DNA from: Marinobacter sp. SS5-14b
GTDB taxonomy: Bacteria > Pseudomonadota > Gammaproteobacteria > Pseudomonadales > Oleiphilaceae
DNA length: 64,000 nt
Direction of reading: 5' to 3'
Assembly (NCBI RefSeq): GCF_030541005.1
Contig: NZ_JASSVM010000006.1
Location: 62,001-126,000, forward strand
Shown here in pieces: positions 51,340 to 60,058 of the stretch. The position numbers and the translations under genes were made by a program. Each line of letters begins with the position of its first letter. Within the stretch, counting starts at the first letter, position 1. A model generated the notes under the pieces. It saw only the letters and a list, made by a program, of their open reading frames with translations. It was not told where the DNA came from and did not search any database.

Positions 51340-52324
51340 TCTGACGACTCGCTGGCTCGGGCTCGACTTGCATTCGCCCCTGGTGGTGGGTGCCAGCCCG
51401 CTCACCGATGATCTGGACGCACTCAAAGCCTGCGTGGATGCAGGGGCCGGGGCGGTGGTGATGCACTCGCTGTTTGAGGAGCAGTTGGTGGCGGAACAGA
51501 TGGCGGCGCATCGCTTTATTGATTCCCGCATCAACACGGACGCCGAGGCGCGCTCGTTTTTTCCGGAATCCGAAGTCTTTGAAATGGGCTCCAGCAGTTA
51601 TCTCAAGCGCCTGGCGCAGCTGCAAGGCTCGCTGGATGTGCCGGTGATTGCCTCGCTCAACGGTATCTCGCCCGGAGGCTGGGTCCAGCACGCCCGGGAG
51701 CTGGAAGAGGCCGGTGCGTCGGCGATTGAATTGAACCTGTACGACCTGGCCACGGAGCCGTCTGAAACAGCCATTACCCTGGAGCAACGCCAGCTGAAAG
51801 TCGTGCGTTCGGTGGTGCAGCAGGTCAGCATTCCCGTCAGCGTCAAGCTGTCGCCCTTCTATTCTGCGTTACCCTCGTTTGTTGCGGGTGTGGAGGCCAC
51901 GGGTGCCCGGGGATTGGTGCTGTTCAACCGGTTCTATCAGCCGGACATGGATCTGGATGAGCTGGCGCTGAGCCGCGAGATTGTGCTGTCCACCAGCGCG
52001 GAACTGCCGCTGCGGTTGCATGCGATGGCCATGCTGTTCAATCGCACCCGCCTGGAAATGGCCGCCTCCGGGGGTGTTCACACCGGTGATGATGCCACCA
52101 AGGCCATCCTGTCAGGCGCCACAGTGGTGCAGGTGGTTTCGGCAGTCCTGGCCGAGGGGCCAGCAGCGATGGCGAGAATAACCGGTGAAATGACGCACAG
52201 GCTGACAGGCATCGGATATGCTTCTCTGGCCGAAGCCCGCGGCGCTCTGTCATTGGAGAATGTCCCGGATGCCGGCACCTGGGAACGGCTGAACTACGCA
52301 CGTTTACTGCAAGGCTGGCGCTGA
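51332..52324 (+). CDS. Dihydroorotate dehydrogenase-like flavoprotein
   Basis: A 330-residue FMN TIM-barrel of the dihydroorotate-dehydrogenase family but of the 'DHOD-like' branch. It has PLVVGASPLTDDLDALK, the substrate-loop-like segments SLNGISPGGWVQHA and IELNLYD, and VSVKLSPFY; the C-terminus has ASGGVHTGDDATKAILSGA for FMN phosphate. Because it overlaps nifJ by 8 bp and the organism needs its own pyrD elsewhere, it is unlikely to be the pyrimidine enzyme. A role in electron transfer with NifJ is inferred from context. AGGGAG precedes the ATG. Confidence 0.85.
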   Translation: MTDLTTRWLGLDLHSPLVVGASPLTDDLDALKACVDAGAGAVVMHSLFEEQLVAEQMAAHRFIDSRINTDAEARSFFPESEVFEMGSSSYLKRLAQLQGSLDVPVIASLNGISPGGWVQHARELEEAGASAIELNLYDLATEPSETAITLEQRQLKVVRSVVQQVSIPVSVKLSPFYSALPSFVAGVEATGARGLVLFNRFYQPDMDLDELALSREIVLSTSAELPLRLHAMAMLFNRTRLEMAASGGVHTGDDATKAILSGATVVQVVSAVLAEGPAAMARITGEMTHRLTGIGYASLAEARGALSLENVPDAGTWERLNYARLLQGWR

Positions 52325-52334
52325 GCCAGCCTGG

Positions 52335-52739
52335 TCAGAGCGATTGCTCAGGCACTTCCCGAATACGGCCATGTTCATCGATCGCCACGTACACAAATAA
52401 CCCCTCTGTCACCTTGCGGGGGTTTTTGGCAGCGCGGTCGAGGGTCCACACTTCAACATTGATCTTCATAGAGCTGCGACCAATATCCACCAGCTCGCAG
52501 TAACAGCCCACCTGTGAGCCCACACGCAACGGCGACAGGAACTCCATCCGGTCCATGGCGACGGTCGCGTTGCGGCCACGGGAGATGCGCCCCGCCACGG
52601 TGGCGGCGGCAATATCCATCTGTTTTACCAGCCAGCCGGCAAACACATCGCCATTGGCGTTGGTATCGGAGGGCAGGGGGATAACTTGCAGGGCAAGATC
52701 TCCGCGGGGTTTGGGCTTGTCATCATCGTACGCCGTCAT
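52335..52739 (-). CDS. yciA: Acyl-CoA thioesterase, YciA-like
   Basis: A 134-residue hotdog-fold thioesterase. The helix segment NANGDVFAGWLVKQMDIAA with the catalytic Asp, and MDRMEFLSPLRVGSQV, fit the YciA/BfIT branch. It hydrolyses a wide range of acyl-CoA esters. It is convergent with the DHOD-like gene (10 bp) and divergent from pstS, with the PhoB-type promoter in between. Confidence 0.9.
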   Translation of the reverse strand: MTAYDDDKPKPRGDLALQVIPLPSDTNANGDVFAGWLVKQMDIAAATVAGRISRGRNATVAMDRMEFLSPLRVGSQVGCYCELVDIGRSSMKINVEVWTLDRAAKNPRKVTEGLFVYVAIDEHGRIREVPEQSL

Positions 52740-52853
52740 GGATGTCGCCTGTTGCTACTTATGGATTGTTTTCCTCGCATGGTAACGGGCTGGCGGCGGT
52801 CTGCAAGAAAATTTGAACAATGCTGTATGGAAAACTGCCAAATATTTCAGAAG

Positions 52854-52887
52854 CTGTAACAAAGTTGTCATAGACGCTCCTTAGGAT
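52854..52887 (+). promoter_or_regulatory. Pho box and PhoB-dependent promoter of pstS
   Basis: CTGTAACAAAGTTGTCAT (52854-52871) matches the consensus of two CTGTCAT-type repeats 11 bp apart with only two changes from the E. coli pstS form. A -10 hexamer TAGGAT (52882-52887) follows exactly 10 bp later and there is no good -35. That is the textbook layout of a PhoB-activated promoter. It predicts induction of pstS at low phosphate. Confidence 0.9.
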
Positions 52888-52943
52888 GCACTCATCGGTA
52901 AAGCAGATACCAACATAACGTCCACCGATACTGGAGACATAAC

Positions 52944-53993
52944 GTGATGAAATTGAAAACTGCAATCGCTTCTGTTGCCCTGGCGGGCAGCATTGCCGCC
53001 GTGTCCGCCCCGGCCATGGCCCGTGATACCGTCAATGTCGTCGGTTCTTCCACTGTTTACCCGTTCGCCACCGTGGTTGCCGAGCGTTTTGGCCGTAACA
53101 CCAACTTCCCGACTCCGAAACTGGAATCTACCGGTTCCGGCGGTGGTCTGAAACTGTTCTGTGCCGGTATCGGTACCCAGCACCCGGACATCACTAACGC
53201 TTCCCGTCGCATGAAGAAGAGCGAGTTCGAGCTGTGCCAGAGCAATGGCGTGAAGGAAATCACCGAAGTGAAAATCGGTGCTGACGGTATCGTTATCGCC
53301 AACTCCAAAGATGCTGGCAAGCTGGACCTGAGCCTGAAGCAGGTGTTCCTGGCCCTGGCCAAGGAAGTTCCGGATCCCAAGGGCGGCGACAAGCTGGTCG
53401 CTAACCCTTACCAGAAGTGGAGCGAGATCGACTCCAGCCTGCCGAACCTGGAAATCAGCGTGATGGGCCCGCCTCCGACTTCCGGTACCCGTGATGCTTT
53501 CGTTGAAATCGCAATGGAAGGTGGCTGCAAGACCTTCGATTTCATCAAGGCCATGCCGAAGAAAGAAATGAAGAGCGTTTGCCACAGCATGCGTGAAGAC
53601 GGCCCGTTTGTTGAGGCTGGCGAAAACGACAACCTGATCGTTCAGCGCCTGGCGCAGGACAAGGACACCCTGGGTATCTTCGGTTACAGCTTCCTGATGG
53701 AAAACAGCAGCCAGATCCAGGCCGCGACCATCGGTGGCGTTGAGCCGACTCCGGAAACTATCGCTGATGAAGATTACCCGGTTGCCCGCTCCCTGTTCTT
53801 CTACATCAAGAACGCCCACGTAGGCGTGGTTCCGGGCATCAAGGAATATGCCGAGGAATTCACTACTGAAGGCGCCTGGGGCGACAACGGTTACCTGGTC
53901 GACGTAGGCCTGATTCCGAATCCGCGCAACACTCGCATGGAAGTGGCCAAGAACGTGCGCAACCTGAAGCCGATGACCGGCAACGAGCTGTAA
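52944..53993 (+). CDS. pstS: Phosphate-binding protein PstS
   Basis: A 349-residue periplasmic phosphate-binding protein. It has a signal peptide (cleavage after APAMA), the phosphate loop VVGSSTVYPFA right after it, GSGGGLKLFCAG, and the second-site segment TSGTRDAFVE. The start is GTG at 52944 (GGAG 7 nt upstream) or the next codon ATG at 52947. The gene is followed by a strong terminator before pstC, which usually makes the binding protein much more abundant than the permease. It has its own PhoB-type promoter. Confidence 0.95.
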   Translation: MMKLKTAIASVALAGSIAAVSAPAMARDTVNVVGSSTVYPFATVVAERFGRNTNFPTPKLESTGSGGGLKLFCAGIGTQHPDITNASRRMKKSEFELCQSNGVKEITEVKIGADGIVIANSKDAGKLDLSLKQVFLALAKEVPDPKGGDKLVANPYQKWSEIDSSLPNLEISVMGPPPTSGTRDAFVEIAMEGGCKTFDFIKAMPKKEMKSVCHSMREDGPFVEAGENDNLIVQRLAQDKDTLGIFGYSFLMENSSQIQAATIGGVEPTPETIADEDYPVARSLFFYIKNAHVGVVPGIKEYAEEFTTEGAWGDNGYLVDVGLIPNPRNTRMEVAKNVRNLKPMTGNEL

Positions 53994-54021
53994 GCAGCTC
54001 CGGGTAGTCAGGGACGACGAC

Positions 54022-54058
54022 AAAGAACGCGGGCCGGGGAGGTTCGCGTTCTTTTGTT
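54022..54058 (+). terminator. Rho-independent terminator between pstS and pstC
   Basis: AAAGAACGCG (54022-54031) pairs with CGCGTTCTTT (54045-54054) over a 13-nt loop, followed by TTTTGTT. The stem and T-run are textbook. Position between pstS and pstC implies partial readthrough or a separate pstC promoter in the following 90 bp; no convincing promoter was seen there. Confidence 0.9.
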
Positions 54059-54151
54059 ACAAACAGATGAATTAAAAAGCCGCTAAACTGGCACAATAAT
54101 AAAAACGTTGATCTGGCTTTAACTCAACATTCACACGACACAGAGAACGTT

Positions 54152-55540
54152 ATGCAAACGGCCAATCTGTTGCCCCTGATACTGGTGATTGCCGTCATTG
54201 CCTATGGTCTGGCCTATATGCGGTCACGGGCTGTCGCCCAGCCACTTGGCGGTATCCGGAACCTCAAGGCTTTGCCTTTCTACTACGCAGCACGCGCAGC
54301 GTTGTGGTGTGCAATTCCTGCCTTACTGGTGCTGGGTGCCTGGGCAGGCTTTGAAGGCAAGGTGATCCAGAACCTTGTTGTAGCGTCTTTGCCAGCGGAG
54401 CTGGCTCCGGAATCTGAAGGTCAGGCCAGCCTGATTCTGTCGCAGATCACCAATGTGGCGGCTGGCAAGCTGGATCCACAGTTCGTTCCGGTGGAAGTGG
54501 TCGGCGCTGCGGACTTGCTGCATTCACTCAAGCAGCAAAGCAGTAACTTCAAAACCACACTGGTACTTTTGTTGGCGGTGCTGGGCGCGGCTTACGCCTG
54601 GTCTCGGGTTCAGCCGCATATCAATGCCCGGGAGAACGTCGAGCGTGCGTTACGCTGGATATTCTTTGTCTGTGCGGCGGTTGCCGTGCTGACCACGGTG
54701 GGCATTGTGTTTTCCGTGATTTTCGAAACCGTCCGGTTCTTCGGGCGGGTTCCGCTCACCGAGTTTCTGTTCGGTACCTCCTGGAGTCCGCAAACCGCGC
54801 TTCGCGCTGATCAGGTGGGTTCCGACGGCGCGTTCGGCATAATTCCGTTGTTTACCGGTACTCTGCTGATTTCCGCCATCGCGCTGCTGGTGGCGGTGCC
54901 GGTTGGCTTGCTGTCAGCGGTGTATCTGTCGGAGTACGCCTCCAAGCCGGCCCGCTCGATCATCAAACCCTTGCTGGAAATGCTGGCGGGCGTACCTACC
55001 GTGGTCTACGGCTTTTTTGCTGCCTTGACGGTGGCGCCGTTTATCCGCGACCTGGCTGAAAGCATTGGCCTTGAGGCGTCGTCCCAGAGCGCACTGGCGG
55101 CCGGTCTGGTGATGGGCATCATGATCATTCCGTTTGTTTCGTCGTTGTCTGACGACGTGATCAACGCCGTGCCCCAAACGCTGCGGGATGGCTCCCTGGC
55201 GCTGGGCGCCACCCAGTCCGAAACCATGAAAAATGTGATCTTCCCGGCCGCTTTGCCGGGCATCATGGGCGGCATTCTCCTGGCGGCCTCCCGGGCGATC
55301 GGTGAAACCATGATCGTGGTCATGGCGGCGGGCCTCGCGGCCAACCTCACTGCCAACCCGCTGGACTCCGTCACGACGGTCACGGTGCAGATTGTTACCC
55401 TGCTGACCGGTGACCAGGAGTTTGACAGCGCCAAGACTCTGGCCGCGTTTGCTCTGGGCATGATGCTGTTCATCGTCACCCTGGCACTCAACGTGATTGC
55501 CCTGAAGATTGTCCGCAAGTATAGGGAACAGTATGACTGA
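54152..55540 (+). CDS. pstC: Phosphate ABC transporter permease PstC
   Basis: A 462-residue permease, longer than E. coli PstC (319), because of an extended N-terminal part with two extra helices and a roughly 80-residue periplasmic segment (EGKVIQNLVVASL onward). The C-terminal half is canonical, with SEYASKPARSIIKPLLEML and the coupling segment DDVINAVPQTLRDGSLALGA. It forms the membrane channel with PstA. The last 8 bp overlap pstA. Confidence 0.94.
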   Translation: MQTANLLPLILVIAVIAYGLAYMRSRAVAQPLGGIRNLKALPFYYAARAALWCAIPALLVLGAWAGFEGKVIQNLVVASLPAELAPESEGQASLILSQITNVAAGKLDPQFVPVEVVGAADLLHSLKQQSSNFKTTLVLLLAVLGAAYAWSRVQPHINARENVERALRWIFFVCAAVAVLTTVGIVFSVIFETVRFFGRVPLTEFLFGTSWSPQTALRADQVGSDGAFGIIPLFTGTLLISAIALLVAVPVGLLSAVYLSEYASKPARSIIKPLLEMLAGVPTVVYGFFAALTVAPFIRDLAESIGLEASSQSALAAGLVMGIMIIPFVSSLSDDVINAVPQTLRDGSLALGATQSETMKNVIFPAALPGIMGGILLAASRAIGETMIVVMAAGLAANLTANPLDSVTTVTVQIVTLLTGDQEFDSAKTLAAFALGMMLFIVTLALNVIALKIVRKYREQYD

Positions 55541-56810
55541 TCAACGTTCACAGGCGGAGATTGTCCGCCAGTCGCTCAAGCGGCGGTATCGCAAGGAACT
55601 CCGGTTCCGGCTCTATGGTATGACTGCCATTGCCATCGCCCTGCTGTCCCTGGTGGTGCTGTTTACCGACATCATCGGCAAGGGCTATACCGGGTTTATC
55701 AAAACCACCATGACGCTGGAAGTGGTGCTGGATGGCGAACAGATGTATCTGGACGACCCGACCGACAAGGATCAGTTGTCCATGGCGGATTTTCAGGCGC
55801 CCATCATTGCAGCACTGAAGACGTACTTCCCCGAGGTTGAGGAGCGCAAGGATGTACGGGAGCTGAGCCGTCTGGCGGGTAGCTACGCCAGCAACCAGAT
55901 CCGCGACCTGTTGGTTCGGCAGCCAGAACTGTTGGGCACCACCCAGAGCATGGAATTTCTGGTGCACGACACGGTGTCGGTTTATGTGAAACACGCCGAC
56001 AATCCGGCCTACAGTATTCGCCTGTCGGAGCAGCAGCAGCGCTGGGTGGATGAACTGGTGGAAAAAGGTGTGGTTGATACCGGCTTCAATGATGTGTTCT
56101 TCAGTCGGGGTGATTCCCGTGAGCCGTCCAACGCCGGTATTCTCGGGGCCATTGTCGGTTCCATGCTGACCATGGTTGTGACCCTGGTAATTGCCTTCCC
56201 GGTCGGGGTGGCGGCGGCGGTGTACCTTGAGGAGTTTGCGCCCCAGAACAAGCTGACGGACTTCATTGAGGTGAACATCAACAACCTGGCGGCAGTACCC
56301 TCCATCATCTTCGGTCTGCTGGGCCTGGCGGTGTTTATCGGGGTGTTCGGGCTGCCCCGTTCGGTGCCGGTGCTAGGCGGTCTGGTACTGGCATTGATGA
56401 CACTGCCCACCATCATCATTTCCAGTCGGGCCGCGATCAAGAGCGTACCACCGTCTATTCGGGAAGCCGCCGAGGGTATCGGGGCGTCCAAGATGCAGGT
56501 GGTACTGCATCATGTGGTACCACTGGCTATGCCCGGGATGCTGACAGGCTCCATCATCGGTATGGCTCAGGCCCTGGGCGAAACGGCTCCGTTGCTGTTG
56601 ATCGGTATGGTGGCGTTCATTGTCGACATACCCGATGGATTTTTCAGTTCTGCCACAGTGCTGCCGGTCCAGATATACCTGTGGGCAAGCAGTTCCGAGC
56701 AAGGCTTCGTTGAACTGGCCTCGGCCGGCATCATGATTCTGCTGGCTTTTATGATTACCATGAATGCATTGGCCATCTGGATGCGTAAACGTCTCGAGCG
56801 CCGGTGGTAA
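55533..56810 (+). CDS. pstA: Phosphate ABC transporter permease PstA
   Basis: A 425-residue permease with a large periplasmic insert between helix 1 and helix 2 (about residues 50-190), not found in E. coli PstA (296). The conserved membrane core has [32 protein letters not shown], and the ATPase-contact loop [17 protein letters not shown]. The ATG at 55533 has AGGGA upstream and overlaps pstC by 8 bp. Partner of PstC and PstB. Confidence 0.94.
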   Translation: MTDQRSQAEIVRQSLKRRYRKELRFRLYGMTAIAIALLSLVVLFTDIIGKGYTGFIKTTMTLEVVLDGEQMYLDDPTDKDQLSMADFQAPIIAALKTYFPEVEERKDVRELSRLAGSYASNQIRDLLVRQPELLGTTQSMEFLVHDTVSVYVKHADNPAYSIRLSEQQQRWVDELVEKGVVDTGFNDVFFSRGDSREPSNAGILGAIVGSMLTMVVTLVIAFPVGVAAAVYLEEFAPQNKLTDFIEVNINNLAAVPSIIFGLLGLAVFIGVFGLPRSVPVLGGLVLALMTLPTIIISSRAAIKSVPPSIREAAEGIGASKMQVVLHHVVPLAMPGMLTGSIIGMAQALGETAPLLLIGMVAFIVDIPDGFFSSATVLPVQIYLWASSSEQGFVELASAGIMILLAFMITMNALAIWMRKRLERRW

Positions 56811-56821
56811 GGAGATTAGTG

Positions 56822-57709
56822 ATGAACACCATGAATTCGACAATAGCCAGTGAAGCCCAGGTGCCAGAGGAAAAGGTCATGCCGGTAACCGAAGAAAGGC
56901 CAGAAGATACGGTGCTGGAAGAGGGCGTGACGGTCGGTAAACCTTTCGCGGACGACCCGAAGTTCAAGCTGCGTAATGTAGAAGTGTTTTACGGCGACAG
57001 CCCGGCTATCAAGAACATCAGCCTGGACATCGGTCGCAACGAGGTCATTGCGTTTATCGGGCCTTCGGGCTGCGGTAAGTCTACCTTTCTGCGTTGCCTG
57101 AACCGGATGAACGACAGCATTGATATCTGCAAGGTCAAAGGCCAGTTGATGCTGGATGACGAGGATATCTACCATTCGAAGAAAGACGTGGTAGAGCTGC
57201 GTGCCCGTGTGGGCATGGTGTTCCAGAAACCAAACCCGTTCCCCAAGTCGATCTACGACAACGTGGCCTACGGCCCGCGCATTCACGGCCTGGCAAACCG
57301 GAAATCGGATCTTGACGAGATTGTAGAAAACAGCTTGCGCAAGGCGGGCCTGTGGAATGAAGTAAAAGACCGTCTGGACGCGACCGCAACGGGCATGTCG
57401 GGCGGGCAGCAGCAGCGTCTGTGTATTGCCCGTGCGATTGCGGTCAGCCCGGAAGTGATTCTGATGGATGAGCCTTGCTCAGCACTGGACCCGATCGCAA
57501 CCGCGAAAGTAGAAGAGCTGATCGCTGAAATGTCGGAGAGCTACACCATTGTGATCGTCACTCACTCGATGCAGCAGGCCGCGCGGGTATCCCATCGCAC
57601 GGCCTATTTTCATCTGGGGCATCTGGTGGAAGTGAACGAGACCGATAAAGTATTTACCTCCCCGGAACATGAGTTGACCGAGTCTTACATCACAGGTCGT
57701 TTCGGCTGA
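56822..57709 (+). CDS. pstB: Phosphate ABC transporter ATPase PstB
   Basis: A 295-residue ABC ATPase: Walker [15 protein letters not shown]-loop [10 protein letters not shown], signature [14 protein letters not shown], Walker [14 protein letters not shown] and H-loop VIVTHSM. About 40 extra N-terminal residues precede the ATPase domain. AAGGAG lies 7 nt before the ATG at 56822; the frame is open further upstream inside pstA. It energises phosphate uptake and, with PhoU, signals phosphate status to PhoR by family precedent. Confidence 0.95.
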   Translation: MNTMNSTIASEAQVPEEKVMPVTEERPEDTVLEEGVTVGKPFADDPKFKLRNVEVFYGDSPAIKNISLDIGRNEVIAFIGPSGCGKSTFLRCLNRMNDSIDICKVKGQLMLDDEDIYHSKKDVVELRARVGMVFQKPNPFPKSIYDNVAYGPRIHGLANRKSDLDEIVENSLRKAGLWNEVKDRLDATATGMSGGQQQRLCIARAIAVSPEVILMDEPCSALDPIATAKVEELIAEMSESYTIVIVTHSMQQAARVSHRTAYFHLGHLVEVNETDKVFTSPEHELTESYITGRFG

Positions 57710-57740
57710 GCAGGCCAAGCAAAAAGTGGAGATATAAGCT

Positions 57741-58463
57741 ATGCCGAATAGAAAAGACGATGTATACGGGGATCACATTTCCGCGAAGTTCAATGATGAA
57801 CTGACCGAATTGAAAACCCAGTTCCTGAACATGGGCGGTATGGTCGAAAGCCAGGTAGAGCAGGCGTTGCAGGCCTTGGTTGACAGTGACAGCCAGCTCG
57901 CGGAACAGGTACGCCTCGGCGACAAGAAAGTCGACAAGATGGAAATGGATCTGGATGAAGAGGCCATTCTGGTGATTGCTCGTCGCCAGCCAACGGCCCG
58001 GGACCTTCGTCTTGTCATTTCAGTGATCAAAATGGTGGCGGATCTTGAGCGGGTGGGGGATGAAGCCAAAAAGATCGCAAAAATGGCCATAAAGCTCGCC
58101 GAAGAGGGCCAGGCTCCCCGCGGTTATGTCGAAATTCGCCACATTGGCAATCACGTGCTGGCCATGCTGCACGATGCCCTGGATGCCTTTGCCCGGTTGG
58201 ATTCCGAGCAGGCCCTGCGCATCATGAAGGAAGACAAGCAGGTCGACGAAGAGTACCAGGCAGCGGCAAGAACGTTGTTGACGTTTATGATGGAAGACAC
58301 CCGCAACATCACCCGTTGCATGATGGTGATGTGGGTACTTCGGGCCCTGGAGCGCATCGGTGATCACGCCTGCAATATCGCAGAACACGTGATTTTCATG
58401 GCCAAGGGTGAGGATGTTCGCCATTCGCCGATGGAAGAAGCCGAGCGGGTGGTGGGGCGCTGA
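57741..58463 (+). CDS. phoU: Phosphate signalling protein PhoU
   Basis: A 240-residue all-helical protein with two PhoU repeats carrying metal-cluster motifs EMDLDEEAI and DLERVGDEAKKIAK in repeat 1, and EEYQAAARTL and ALERIGDHACNIAEH in repeat 2. It dampens Pst uptake and PhoR/PhoB signalling when phosphate is ample. It is the last gene of the pst operon, 31 bp after pstB. No phoBR genes are in the window. Confidence 0.95.
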   Translation: MPNRKDDVYGDHISAKFNDELTELKTQFLNMGGMVESQVEQALQALVDSDSQLAEQVRLGDKKVDKMEMDLDEEAILVIARRQPTARDLRLVISVIKMVADLERVGDEAKKIAKMAIKLAEEGQAPRGYVEIRHIGNHVLAMLHDALDAFARLDSEQALRIMKEDKQVDEEYQAAARTLLTFMMEDTRNITRCMMVMWVLRALERIGDHACNIAEHVIFMAKGEDVRHSPMEEAERVVGR

Positions 58464-58470
58464 GACCGTG

Positions 58471-58504
58471 CTGGTGCGGGGTGTGCATTTGCGTACCCCG
58501 CCAG
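58471..58504 (+). terminator. Hairpin after phoU
   Basis: CTGG plus CGGGGT (58471-58474, 58477-58482) pairs with ACCCCG plus CCAG (58495-58504) with a 2-nt bulge and a 12-nt loop, 7 bp after the phoU stop. Only a short T-run (TATTTG) follows. A probable end of the pst-phoU transcript. Confidence 0.55.
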
Positions 58505-58564
58505 TATTTGTTCGTCCCGGGATTTCCTATATTCTGTCGGAGTCATGATTAACTCTGGGGATAT

Positions 58565-59584
58565 ATGACTCTTCTTATCGCCTTCGCGATTATTTCAATT
58601 GGCTTTTCTTTTCTCTGCTCCATTCTGGAGGCCGCGTTATTATCGATAACGCCCAGCTACATTGCGTCCTTGAAGAAAGACCGGCCGGACCTCTTTCTCC
58701 GGTTACGCAAACTCAAGGACGACATCGATGATCCTCTGTCCGCCATACTCACGCTGAACACCATTGCCCATACCGCCGGTGCCACAGGTGTTGGTGCCCA
58801 GGTCGCTGTGTTGTTCGGGGAGGCCTGGCTGGGCGCTGCCTCGGCGATCATGACCCTGGCGATTCTGATTATTTCTGAAATTATTCCCAAGACCATTGGC
58901 GCCAAATACTGGCGCGGTATCGCGCCGGCGTTGCCTGCGGCGCTCGGGTTTCTGGTGAAGGCCTTGTTGCCGTTTGTCTGGCTGTCCAAACAGGTGACCC
59001 GCCGTATTGCCAAAGGTGAAGGTGAGACAGACATACGGGCTGAAATCAGTGCCCTGGCAGAAATCGGGCGGGACCAGCAGTCGCTGGATGAAGACGAACG
59101 CCGGATGATCCAGAACGTACTGCGGTTTCACGAAATCAAAGTCAGCGCGGTCATGACGCCCAGAACTGTCTGCAAATTCATCGGCCCGGAGACGACCGTT
59201 TCGGAATTCCGGCAGAAAGTGTCAAAAGCGCCTTTTTCCCGATATCCGATGCTTGATGAAGAGGGCGAAACCCTGGGCTATGTCCACCGTTCGGACCTCA
59301 TTACAATGGAGGACACGGCCAACCTCACGGACTACCTTCGGGAGGTGAAGCGGGTTCGAGCGTCAACCAACATTGAATTCCTGTTTTCGGAAATGCTGCG
59401 GGAGCGCCAGCATATTGCGGTGGTTTATGACGAACTGGGTACCTGGCTGGGCGTGGTCACTCTCGAGGATATTCTGGAGACTTTGCTGGGCACCGAGATC
59501 ATGGATGAAACGGATAACGTCTCTAATCTGCGCCGCTATGCCAAACAGCGTTGGAGTCGCAGGCTCCGGCGCTCCGCAAATTAA
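58565..59584 (+). CDS. CNNM/CorC-like transporter (DUF21 and CBS domains)
   Basis: A 339-residue membrane protein. The N-terminal DUF21 transmembrane domain (to about 150, with ILTLNTIAHTAGATGVGAQVA and IISEIIPKTIGA) is followed by a CBS pair (about 195-315, VMTPRTVC and IAVVYDELGTWLGVVTLEDI). It lacks the C-terminal CorC_HlyC domain of longer relatives. Family members are linked to Mg2+ or Co2+ efflux; 'hemolysin' labels in older annotation are unsupported. It is monocistronic between two hairpins. Confidence 0.88.
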   Translation: MTLLIAFAIISIGFSFLCSILEAALLSITPSYIASLKKDRPDLFLRLRKLKDDIDDPLSAILTLNTIAHTAGATGVGAQVAVLFGEAWLGAASAIMTLAILIISEIIPKTIGAKYWRGIAPALPAALGFLVKALLPFVWLSKQVTRRIAKGEGETDIRAEISALAEIGRDQQSLDEDERRMIQNVLRFHEIKVSAVMTPRTVCKFIGPETTVSEFRQKVSKAPFSRYPMLDEEGETLGYVHRSDLITMEDTANLTDYLREVKRVRASTNIEFLFSEMLRERQHIAVVYDELGTWLGVVTLEDILETLLGTEIMDETDNVSNLRRYAKQRWSRRLRRSAN

Positions 59585-59605
59585 TTCGGGGTTTTGAGTT
59601 GAGGA

Positions 59606-59624
59606 CGGGGCCTTTGAGGCCCCG
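59606..59624. terminator. 7-bp hairpin between convergent genes
   Basis: CGGGGCC (59606-59612) and GGCCCCG (59618-59624) flank TTTGA, 21 bp after the CNNM-like stop and 27 bp from the HIT gene's end. Likely a shared terminator hairpin; no T-run. Confidence 0.6.
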
Positions 59625-59651
59625 CACCTTCAGCGGCTGATACTGCGGGAA

Positions 59652-60017
59652 TCAGCCCTGCTTCATCTTGTCGGTGTAGGGCGGCCAGCCCAAGGGCTTA
59701 CCCGCGAGCAGGTGCAAGTGGATGTGAAACACCGTTTGCCCGGCATTTTCCCCGCAGTTCATCACCACCCGGTAACCGTCTTCGGCAAAGCCCATGTCTT
59801 TGGCCAGTTTTCCCGCCACCCAGTACAGGTGACCCACGATTTCCCGATCACCTTCTTCGATGTCATTGATGGTGGCGATGGCCTTTTTGGGGATGATCAG
59901 CAGGTGCACCGGCGCCTGGGGGTTAATGTCCCGAAAGGCCAGGCTGAGGTCGTCTTCATAGACGATGTCCGCCGGGATTTCCCGGTTGATGATTTTGGTG
60001 AAAATGGTTTCAGACAT
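59652..60017 (-). CDS. hinT: HIT-family purine nucleoside phosphoramidase HinT
   Basis: A 121-residue histidine-triad protein, with [20 protein letters not shown] near the start and the active-site triad in [10 protein letters not shown] near the end. HinT hydrolyses adenosine phosphoramidates and lysyl-AMP-type adducts. AGGAG lies 6 nt before the ATG. It lies 41 bp downstream of the UbiF-like gene on the same strand, so the two may be co-transcribed. Confidence 0.93.
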   Translation of the reverse strand: MSETIFTKIINREIPADIVYEDDLSLAFRDINPQAPVHLLIIPKKAIATINDIEEGDREIVGHLYWVAGKLAKDMGFAEDGYRVVMNCGENAGQTVFHIHLHLLAGKPLGWPPYTDKMKQG

Positions 60018-60058
60018 GTTCGCTCCTTGGTTGTTATGTCAGGTCCCAGCGTTGTGGT

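Noticed and set aside
48994..51537. Very long open frame (about 847 codons) on the minus strand opposite nifJ
   Set aside because: It is antisense to nifJ, shows no family motifs and has low-complexity composition typical of the complement of a GC-rich gene; the nifJ frame has all expected motifs.
52881..54023. 380-codon minus-strand frame opposite pstS
   Set aside because: Antisense shadow; it would also run through the Pho-controlled leader and the terminator.
54089..54094. TGGCAC upstream of pstC as a sigma-54 -24 element
   Set aside because: No TTGC-type -12 element at the required spacing; the following sequence is A-rich.
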